Assembly: GCA_028701715.1 (NCBI GenBank)
Contig: JAQVQF010000048.1
Span: 1-12,813, forward strand
Length of the DNA: 12,813 nucleotides
Direction: 5' to 3'
Source of the DNA: Eubacteriales bacterium
Lineage (GTDB): Bacteria > Bacillota > Clostridia > Oscillospirales > CAG-382
The position numbers and the translations under genes are program-made. A model generated the notes under the pieces. It saw only the letters and a program-made list of their open reading frames with translations. It was not told the DNA's origin and did not search any database. This document shows, in pieces, positions 1 to 6,054 of the stretch (the stretch's first letter is position 1; each line of letters opens with the position of its first letter).

Positions 1-5
1 GTCTG

Positions 6-76
6 CCCGATAGCTTGACAGGCTGATAATCTGATAACCCGATAGCTTGATAGGCTGATAATCTGTTAACCCGATA
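6..76. repeat. Tandem 32-bp repeat, two units plus a 7-bp third start
   Basis: Units lie at 6-37 and 38-69 and differ at two positions (a C/T and an A/T change). A third copy begins at 70 with CCCGATA and then diverges. Inside each unit shorter words such as CTGATAA and GATAGC recur, so the array probably grew by slippage. It is noncoding as far as I can see. On the minus strand it lies downstream of the promoter at 196-224 and would be part of that transcript's leader. Confidence 0.85.
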
Positions 77-108
77 AACTGTGTATCCCCGCCCTCGGCT
101 TCGGGTCC

Positions 109-172
109 TTACGCTTCCGCATTCTTACGCCTCCGCATTCTTACGCCTCCGCATTCTTACGCCTCCGCGCTC
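109..172. repeat. Tandem 16-bp repeat, four units
   Basis: Units run 109-124, 125-140, 141-156 and 157-172. Units two and three are identical; the first has one change and the last differs near its end. Read on the minus strand, a GGAGG followed seven bases later by ATG occurs at three unit junctions, so the array presents repeated Shine-Dalgarno-plus-start signals. Because 16 is not a multiple of three, successive ATGs are in different frames. The first two open only nine codons and the last eighteen. Whether any is translated cannot be told from sequence. Confidence 0.88.
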
Positions 173-195
173 TCCGCCCTCAGGTCAGCTTGCCT

Positions 196-224
196 ATAAT
201 ACCACCGGCAAGTGCTTTTGTCAA
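196..224 (-). promoter_or_regulatory. Sigma-A type promoter pointing out of the left edge
   Basis: On the minus strand a perfect -35 TTGACA (224-219) is followed after 17 bases by TATTAT (201-196), one mismatch from the consensus -10. Transcription would begin near 189 and run through both tandem repeat arrays towards a gene outside the window. The spacer contains an inverted repeat partner, CTTGCC/GGCAAG at 189-194 and 207-212, so the same DNA can be drawn as a small hairpin on the plus strand. The promoter reading is favoured because both hexamers and the spacing fit. Confidence 0.7.
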
Positions 225-280
225 CCCCCTTTTTTATCTTTTTTCAGGAAAGTTAAAATCGGAAATTCAACAGTCTATAT

Positions 281-295
281 AATAATAATAATAAT
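281..295. repeat. AAT trinucleotide microsatellite, five units
   Basis: Five AAT triplets abut the stop codon (295-297) of the lipoprotein gene. Slippage here could shorten or extend the sequence just after the stop without touching the reading frame. The stretch between the stop and the promoter at 224 shows no clear terminator hairpin for that gene. Confidence 0.8.
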
Positions 296-1383
296 TATTG
301 TGATAGATTATCGTGAAAGCCGTTAATGGCGGATGCCAAAGATTTAAACGTGCTCCTGCCGTTGCCTCCCGAAGGATTTATATCTGTCAATATTGCGATA
401 ATATACGGATGAGTATCCAAAACTATTCCCACATCGTTAAGCACCTTATACGAACCTGTCATATATCCGTACTTATGAGCTACCGTGTGGTTGGTGATGC
501 CTGCCGGAAGAAGATACGAATATTGGGTATCGGACAGATATCCCAAAAGCCTGCCCGCCGCTTCGTTTGTCTTCGAACGGCGGTATATATCCTTAAAAAG
601 CACTCCGGCCTCGTACGCGGAGATAAACCCGAGATACCCCAAGTATTCGGAAGACGAGCAGCCCGTGTCGATACCGAATTCATAGGTATACATATTAAAG
701 GAGCCGAATTCAAAACAATCGTAAAGCATCCTGTATGCGGTGTTATCGCTGTTGACAATCGAATATTCAATAAGCTTTTCTATGGTATATGAGGTGCCGG
801 CGGCGTTGTCTTTGATAATTCCGGAGCCTTCCATTTTTTGATTTGCCTGAAGTGTCAGCTTTTGATTAAGGTCAATATCCGACGACATAAGATACATCGC
901 ATAAGGCGCTTTTATTACGCTGCCCGAGCAAAACTTTTTTTCCTTATTATATGATATGGAATATCCCGTGTCCAATTCCTCGTAATAAATCCCCACTTCG
1001 GCGCCGGCATTGCCAATAATGCTTGTCAGACTTGAAACGAGAGTGATTATTTCGGACATTTCAAAGCCGACGATATGGAAGCCGTTATAATCATAGCTCT
1101 TGACCGTGGGGGGCTCGCTGGTTTCAGAGCTTTCATCCCGCGATGATTCCCCCCCGGAGCTTTCGTCGGCCGATATTGTTGAAACGTCGGCACCGGTGCT
1201 GCTTTCGTCTCCCGCACCGCTGCTGTCGCTCTGTTCGGATTCGGCGCTTGACTGCGACGAATTTTCCGTTTCGGAATTCTTCGGACGTATATCGTCAAGA
1301 TAAATACATGACGAAAAAGCGGTAATCAGTACAAAGCAGAGCAACGCAGCCGCAACGAATTTTCCAAAGCGTATTTTTTTCAT
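295..1383 (-). CDS. Lipoprotein with class A beta-lactamase-like (penicillin-binding) serine hydrolase domain
   Basis: This 362-residue protein starts with a lipoprotein signal peptide: basic MKK, a hydrophobic stretch, and a lipobox FSSC with acylated Cys26. A Ser/Asp/Glu-rich linker follows (about 36-93), then a beta-lactamase2-type domain. The SxxK motif is SVIK (Ser155, Lys158), SDN lies at 212-214, and the third box reads KYG at 304-306 instead of KTG. I see no clear class A omega-loop ExxLN. These features suggest an extracytoplasmic serine hydrolase acting on the cell wall or on beta-lactams; true resistance activity is doubtful. An in-frame ATG lies four codons upstream at 1395, but the AGAAAGG there is only one base from it, whereas it is 13 bases from ATG 1383, which also gives a normal signal peptide. 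Neither spacing is ideal. It has its own promoter and follows the tldE terminator. Confidence 0.85.
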   Translation of the reverse strand: MKKIRFGKFVAAALLCFVLITAFSSCIYLDDIRPKNSETENSSQSSAESEQSDSSGAGDESSTGADVSTISADESSGGESSRDESSETSEPPTVKSYDYNGFHIVGFEMSEIITLVSSLTSIIGNAGAEVGIYYEELDTGYSISYNKEKKFCSGSVIKAPYAMYLMSSDIDLNQKLTLQANQKMEGSGIIKDNAAGTSYTIEKLIEYSIVNSDNTAYRMLYDCFEFGSFNMYTYEFGIDTGCSSSEYLGYLGFISAYEAGVLFKDIYRRSKTNEAAGRLLGYLSDTQYSYLLPAGITNHTVAHKYGYMTGSYKVLNDVGIVLDTHPYIIAILTDINPSGGNGRSTFKSLASAINGFHDNLSQ

Positions 1384-1461
1384 ATGTAGGTTCATGCCTT
1401 TCTGTTTTTGCGCAGTGTTTTGCCGGGTAAAAAGCGTTATAACGGGAGTGAGTATAATATA

Positions 1462-1490
1462 AGTATATCATATTTTATGTAAAATTTCAA
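1462..1490 (-). promoter_or_regulatory. Sigma-A promoter with extended -10 for the beta-lactamase-like lipoprotein
   Basis: On the minus strand TTGAAA (1490-1485) and TATACT (1467-1462) are separated by 17 bases, with TG one base upstream of the -10 (extended -10). The predicted start near 1455 leaves a leader of about 70 bases before ATG 1383. It lies just after the tldE terminator, so the lipoprotein is probably transcribed on its own. Confidence 0.7.
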
Positions 1491-1531
1491 TATAATAATG
1501 ACAAACAGGCGGTATTATGTATATGCAAATT

Positions 1532-1561
1532 TTCCCCGCCGTTATATCAGTCGGCGGGGAA
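1532..1561 (-). terminator. GC-rich hairpin, probable terminator of the nadE-cotH-tldD-tldE transcript
   Basis: TTCCCCGCCG (1532-1541) pairs fully with CGGCGGGGAA (1552-1561) around a ten-base loop. It starts 30 bases after the tldE stop and before the next promoter. The run after the stem on the minus strand is AAAATTTGC, so the U-tract is poor. The placement and perfect 10-bp stem support a terminator or a 3'-end-stabilising hairpin. Confidence 0.6.
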
Positions 1562-1591
1562 GTTTAATATACACAAGGATTTCGGGAACGG

Positions 1592-2890
1592 TTATTTGCC
1601 CGATATGGTTACGTTGTCAAACGCCGCATAGGGCAGTACGGTGGCGCCGTCGCAGATAACCTCGCTTGATATCGCTCTCAGATTCTTCATCAGATCCGCC
1701 AAATTGCCGCTTATCATGGTTTCGCTGACGGCGTTAACGATTTTACCGTTTTCTATATAAAAGCTGTTTTTGGCAACTCCGGTGAAATCGCCGTTGGTGC
1801 TCGGCTCGCCGCCGGATAATCTGCCGACAATAATACCCTTATCGATACCCTTTATTATATCCGATACGGATATGTCGCCCGGAGACATAATAAAGCTTGC
1901 CGAGGCGTTTTTTGCTCTGTCCCTGCCGGTTTTATTGGCGACATAATAGGAGAGCATAAAGGATTTTAAAATGCCTTCCTTTATAATATAATAGTTTTCA
2001 GATCTGAAGCCTTCCGATGTGAACATTTCCCCGCATATAATTCTGTCGTCGAGAGGCGCGGAGGTGACGGTTATGCGTTCGTCGGCGACTTTTTTATTCA
2101 GCTCCTCTTTCCAGATACTCGTTCCGTCAAGGATTGTGGTATTACCGCAAAAATTACCCAGCGCGGAATAAAGCACAGAGGCCAGAGACTGAGGAGGAAA
2201 CAACACGGTGCCGATAAACTTACCTTCGATAGGTACGGTGCGTATTTGTTTTTCCACATTCGCAAGGTCTTCTTCAATGGAACCCAGGGTTATAAAGGAT
2301 TTTTCAAGGGTGTCGGTACACACTCCGGAACCGTAGAACGAGGAGGATAGGCTGCCTTCGTGCGCGGAAAACATAAGCTCTATGCTATATTCGCCGTACA
2401 GGGTATTATATTCTACTCCGTTGGAGTTCCTATAAGCGCTTTCGCCCCGTATATGCTTGACAATCATCTGCTCGATAATTATCAAAGGGTGACGGGAAGC
2501 AATATCGCGCATCAGTTCCTCGGTGCGTTCAAACAGACGATCGACATCGGGTTCGGGACATCCCTTGACAAAAGCGGCGTTTTCGGTGACCGGCGCGACA
2601 TCCCAGGCTTCGTCCGGGGTGGCGGATTCGGAAGCGGAAATGCAGTTTTCTACCGCCCTGCTTATCGAATCGTCATCGATTCTGTTGACGCTGACAAAGC
2701 CCTTTCTGCCCTTGTTGTAAACCGTAACCGAAAGTGAATTGTCAAACAATGTTCTGAAAAGGGAAAATTCGCCGCCGTCCGCGTTGAATTCGCTTATAAC
2801 ATTGGAAGACACCGAGCAGATTGCTTTTTCTATTCCCTTTTCCTTTATCAATTCAATACATTTTGAGGCTTTTGCTTTTAAATTTTCCAT
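1592..2890 (-). CDS. tldE: TldE/PmbA-family subunit of the TldD-TldE metalloprotease
   Basis: The 432-residue protein matches the PmbA/TldE side of the U62 peptidase family. It has the N-terminal substrate-cleft domain, and the C-terminal hallmarks GEPSTNGDFTGVAKNSFYIE and SGNLADLM, ending in an ISG-type tail. It has no HExxxH motif, as expected: in the known heterodimer TldD carries the metal and TldE completes the cleft. The pair degrades unfolded peptides and matures some ribosomally made peptides in the cytoplasm. The chosen start is ATG 2890. A longer frame reaches 2974, but that extension lies wholly or partly inside tldD. The AGGAGG (2908-2903) is embedded in the last codons of tldD, 12 bases from this ATG. 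Only five bases separate the tldD stop from this start, so translation is probably coupled and gives matched amounts of both subunits. Confidence 0.92.
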   Translation of the reverse strand: MENLKAKASKCIELIKEKGIEKAICSVSSNVISEFNADGGEFSLFRTLFDNSLSVTVYNKGRKGFVSVNRIDDDSISRAVENCISASESATPDEAWDVAPVTENAAFVKGCPEPDVDRLFERTEELMRDIASRHPLIIIEQMIVKHIRGESAYRNSNGVEYNTLYGEYSIELMFSAHEGSLSSSFYGSGVCTDTLEKSFITLGSIEEDLANVEKQIRTVPIEGKFIGTVLFPPQSLASVLYSALGNFCGNTTILDGTSIWKEELNKKVADERITVTSAPLDDRIICGEMFTSEGFRSENYYIIKEGILKSFMLSYYVANKTGRDRAKNASASFIMSPGDISVSDIIKGIDKGIIVGRLSGGEPSTNGDFTGVAKNSFYIENGKIVNAVSETMISGNLADLMKNLRAISSEVICDGATVLPYAAFDNVTISGK

Positions 2891-2895
2891 ACTGC

Positions 2896-4281
2896 TTATT
2901 TGCCTCCTATCATAACTTTGCATCTCAGCTCCGGGCCGCCCATGCCCACGGGCATCGGCTGCTTTTTGCCGCAAAAGCCGGCGCTTGACCAGTTCATGGA
3001 ATCGGAAACCATATCTACGGTTTTTAGCATTTCAAAGGCAACTCCCGAAATGGTTGTGTCGAGTATCGCTCTTCCGAGCTTTCCGTTTTTTATTTCATAG
3101 CCCATGGTAATGCCGAACATAAATTCGCCCGTGGTGTCCGCCTGGCCGTTGTTGGTGTTTATAAGATAATATCCGTCGTCCACGGAGCTTATAATGTCCT
3201 CAAGCTTATCCTTGCCGGGGAGCACCGCCGTATTTCGCATTCTGATGAGAGGTTCGTCCGAGAAAGAGAAGGCGCGGGCGTTACCGGTCGGCTCCATGCC
3301 GAAATGGAGAGCGGTTTCACGGCTGTTCATATATCCCGTAAGAATTCCTTTATCGATTAATACGGCATCCTTGGCGGGCGTGCCCTCGTCGTCGACATAT
3401 ACGGGAAGCGGCGCGGATACGCCGAAGGCGGTATGCGCAAAGTCCGTAAGCGAGACAAGCTCCGACGCCACCCGCTTGTTAAGATTATGCCCTGCCACCG
3501 AGCCGCCGAGGACAAGGTCGGCTTCGACTGTGTGACCGACCGCTTCATGCGCCAGCATGCCCGAAAGGTCTCCGCCGAGGATAACGGTTTTCAATCCCGC
3601 ATCGGCATAAACGCCCTCGCGCTTACGCATAAGCTTTTCATAAATATCGTCAACCGTGGGATAAAGCAACGCCGGGTCGGTAAAATTCATGTCAAAGGTG
3701 CCGCAGCCGCCTACCGGAGCGAAAAGCTCGACCGTTACGCCGGAATCCGTCGAGGCGCTCATGATAACATAAACATAGCTCCTGGGGGCGGTGAAATGGG
3801 CGTCGAAGCCGTCGGAGGTGCAAAGCAGCTTTTCCATACTGTCTTCTCGTATCGCGACAATTCTGCTGGAAAGGCCGGGGTATTTGGTATGAATATAGTT
3901 GTCCAGCTCCTTTGAAAACTCGATATAGTTTTTCTGCGGCACGTCGGAAATTTCAATTTTATCGTCATATTTGCCGTATGGAAGCGCATTGAACATCGCC
4001 TTGTTTTTACGCACATGAGCATCCATGAAAGCGGCGTTGTCGCAAGCGGCTTTCAACACGTTTTTTACGGCTTCGTCGTCACAGGCGGCTGCCGACGAAA
4101 ACCCGTAAACGCCGTTTTTATATACTCTCGACGAAACGCCGGAGGTTTCGTTGCGGGTGTTGGTCGTGAGGTTTCCGGCTATTACGGTTACGCTTTTGCT
4201 TCTGCTGAGCTGCGCTCTCAGCTCCGTATGCGCCGAGGATGGGAAAAACGGTTTATGCTTTGAAATAATGTCCTGTAACAA
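2896..4281 (-). CDS. tldD: TldD metalloprotease, catalytic subunit
   Basis: The 461-residue product carries the family metal site HEAVGH (His245, Glu246, His250) and the C-terminal PVGMGGPELRC segment, where Cys454 is the likely further metal ligand. TldD pairs with TldE to cut peptides threaded into the central cavity; known roles include antitoxin CcdA degradation and RiPP processing in enterobacteria. The physiological substrate here is unknown, and no RiPP precursor is evident next to it. Translation begins at a TTG codon (4281): a perfect AGGAGG (4294-4289) lies seven bases upstream, and the following residues fit the family N-terminus. The gene sits 19 bases after the cotH-dockerin stop and five bases before tldE. 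Length is near the usual 460-480. Confidence 0.94.
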   Translation of the reverse strand: MLQDIISKHKPFFPSSAHTELRAQLSRSKSVTVIAGNLTTNTRNETSGVSSRVYKNGVYGFSSAAACDDEAVKNVLKAACDNAAFMDAHVRKNKAMFNALPYGKYDDKIEISDVPQKNYIEFSKELDNYIHTKYPGLSSRIVAIREDSMEKLLCTSDGFDAHFTAPRSYVYVIMSASTDSGVTVELFAPVGGCGTFDMNFTDPALLYPTVDDIYEKLMRKREGVYADAGLKTVILGGDLSGMLAHEAVGHTVEADLVLGGSVAGHNLNKRVASELVSLTDFAHTAFGVSAPLPVYVDDEGTPAKDAVLIDKGILTGYMNSRETALHFGMEPTGNARAFSFSDEPLIRMRNTAVLPGKDKLEDIISSVDDGYYLINTNNGQADTTGEFMFGITMGYEIKNGKLGRAILDTTISGVAFEMLKTVDMVSDSMNWSSAGFCGKKQPMPVGMGGPELRCKVMIGGK

Positions 4282-4288
4282 AACTTAT

Positions 4289-4294
4289 CCTCCT
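4289..4294 (-). promoter_or_regulatory. Ribosome binding site that fixes the TTG start of tldD
   Basis: A perfect AGGAGG stands seven bases before TTG 4281-4279, with no ATG at suitable spacing. The same AGGAGG with the same seven-base gap precedes the CotH-dockerin ATG (6005-6000). Confidence 0.85.
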
Positions 4295-4300
4295 GTTGTT

Positions 4301-5992
4301 TTATATTAAGCCCAATAGCTTTAATCTCAAGGATATATAATCCATTACCGTAATATTGCCGTTGCCGTCAAAATCGGCGGCGGTTTTATAAACGCCCTCG
4401 AGCGTGGCTATACCGAGTATGTCAAGGCGCAGCGCTATATAATCGATTATGCCGAGCTTGCCGTCACCGTTGACATCGCCGTTAACCGATATCTGATAGG
4501 ACGGACCGCCGCAGGTTATGCAGTCGCCCGTGCGGATTATATCCGACGTGGTCGGGATTCCGTCCCTTTCTATCCAAGCGTTGGAACCGAATTTCGCCAA
4601 AAATTCCGCGCAGTAGGTATTGGCGTTCACATTTTTAACAAACATACCGTCTATTTGATATCCGCTGCCGCTAATCGGCTGAAGATTATATTTATCGCCA
4701 AGACCCCAGTTTTGCAACAGCCATAAATTACGCTTTTTCAGCCAGTCGCGCAAATATTCCACGTTTCCCTCATATGTGGAATTCGGTATTCTTTCAAGCA
4801 CGGAATATACGGTGTTTACCGACCAGCCCGCCTGGGTGTAATTGCGGACGAACGACATATTGTTTTCCGCTATTAGCGAATCGATACGGTTTTTCCCCAG
4901 AAGGTTATCCTCGTAAAAATTTATTATCATATCCTGAAGCTCAAGATATCTTTCGTAAAGCATTGTTTTAAACCAGGTACAGGTGAGAAGCACGGTATAC
5001 CACTGATGGTTGCAATATAATCCTTCCCAGGAATTGCCGGAGGTGGAGACATTGTTATAATACGTATAATAGGTAGATGAGCAGTTGCCCGCGGAAAGGT
5101 CGAAATCCCATACCGGTCCGGCGTAGAGCATTCCGCTTTTTATATAATAACGGGTGGAGCTGGTGTTAAAATCCACGTTTTTAAAAAATTCCTGTACAAT
5201 ATAAGTGTTTACGAACGAATCGATATCAAAATATTGCGCAATCTGAGTTTTATTTTTTGTGGCGAGCGCCGTTTCCGCGTTTGTAAAGAAAGCGTTCACA
5301 GCGCTTTTCATCGCTTCCGTGGGATCGTCGGGATCGTTATAGCCCAATAAAATGCCGTATTTTGGAGTTCTGTAGCATACGGGGTTGGAATAGCCTTCCC
5401 AAGGCTCAAGCTCCAATAACACATCGTTGGCGTCGCTGTCAATGTCGACCCTGGTGGAGCCAATCTCCACGGCTTCGGTCAACAGATAATTGCCCTGGTA
5501 TACGCCGTTGAGATATACGTCCACATAGCGATTGTCGGCTACATAATCCATTCCGGCTTCGGACGCGAAATCAAAAACCATTTTGCTTCTGATAAGCGTT
5601 TTTTCATAGCAGTTGGCAAGAAGACACCATTTCTTGGCTTTTCCCATTCCGAAAAGGTTGGTCTTTGAGTCGAATTTAAAATTATACGGCTTTTTCGCTC
5701 CGGACGAAGTGGAATTGCCGCGTATTTTTACGGATGCCAGACTGTCCGAGATTGTTTGATACTGACCTCCCTGCTCATCCACCGCCACGATTTTACAAGC
5801 GACATATTCATCTTTATTAATCGTGTAATCCGTGTAAATGTATATACAGGCTATATCGGTGTGTTCATACGACGCGGGCTCGGTATAGGCGCTCGCGCGG
5901 GGTGACGAAAGCTGTATAAAGCCCGCTAACATTACCAGTGTCAGAAACGCGGATAATATTCTTCTGTAATTATATACGCTTATTCGTTTCAT
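4301..5992 (-). CDS. Secreted CotH kinase-family protein with C-terminal type I dockerin
   Basis: The 563-residue protein has a signal peptide (basic start, hydrophobic core 12-28, likely cleavage after ASA at 33-35). A CotH kinase domain spans about 45-430. Seen motifs include IRGNST (90-95), KKPYNFKF (100-107), LLANCYEKTLIRSK (124-137), YLNGVYQGNYLLTE (160-173) and GPVWDFDLSAGN (292-303). The DFD aspartates lie in the region expected to bind metal in CotH kinases. Residues 440-503 form a small linking domain like those preceding dockerins in clostridial proteins. The dockerin has two calcium loops: Asp506, Asn508, Asp510, Asp517, and Asp540, Asp542, Asn544, Asp551, each followed by an F-helix-like stretch with RLxLL-type residues. 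Known CotH proteins phosphorylate proteins in spore coats; dockerins bind cohesins of cellulosome-like scaffolds. This protein is therefore probably an exported kinase-like enzyme anchored to an extracellular scaffold; no cohesin is in view. It lies 62 bases after nadE, with AGGAGG seven bases from its ATG. Confidence 0.9.
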   Translation of the reverse strand: MKRISVYNYRRILSAFLTLVMLAGFIQLSSPRASAYTEPASYEHTDIACIYIYTDYTINKDEYVACKIVAVDEQGGQYQTISDSLASVKIRGNSTSSGAKKPYNFKFDSKTNLFGMGKAKKWCLLANCYEKTLIRSKMVFDFASEAGMDYVADNRYVDVYLNGVYQGNYLLTEAVEIGSTRVDIDSDANDVLLELEPWEGYSNPVCYRTPKYGILLGYNDPDDPTEAMKSAVNAFFTNAETALATKNKTQIAQYFDIDSFVNTYIVQEFFKNVDFNTSSTRYYIKSGMLYAGPVWDFDLSAGNCSSTYYTYYNNVSTSGNSWEGLYCNHQWYTVLLTCTWFKTMLYERYLELQDMIINFYEDNLLGKNRIDSLIAENNMSFVRNYTQAGWSVNTVYSVLERIPNSTYEGNVEYLRDWLKKRNLWLLQNWGLGDKYNLQPISGSGYQIDGMFVKNVNANTYCAEFLAKFGSNAWIERDGIPTTSDIIRTGDCITCGGPSYQISVNGDVNGDGKLGIIDYIALRLDILGIATLEGVYKTAADFDGNGNITVMDYISLRLKLLGLI

Positions 5993-6054
5993 AATATTGC
6001 CTCCTCTGCCGATACCTTTAAAAAAAGGTTAATCTGTTTGAATTCGCTTTCACA

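Noticed and set aside
1..180. Possible CRISPR array from the repeated units
   Set aside because: The units are directly tandem with no spacers of unique sequence, the units are 16 and 32 bp, and no cas gene is present.
81..326. Open frame of 81 codons on the plus strand at the left edge
   Set aside because: It is made of the tandem repeats and the AAT microsatellite, has no ribosome binding site and ends in a low-complexity isoleucine run.
313..792. Plus-strand frame of 159 codons
   Set aside because: It lies fully antisense to the beta-lactamase-like lipoprotein, whose motifs are clear; no family features or ribosome binding site.
2891..2974. Longer N-terminus for tldE starting at 2974
   Set aside because: The extra 28 residues overlap tldD out of frame and do not fit the family; a good AGGAGG and the family N-terminus point to ATG 2890.
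6014..6029. Small inverted repeat ACCTTT/AAAGGT between nadE and the cotH-dockerin gene
   Set aside because: The stem is only six mostly A-T pairs and no T-run follows it on the minus strand, so it is unlikely to end transcription.
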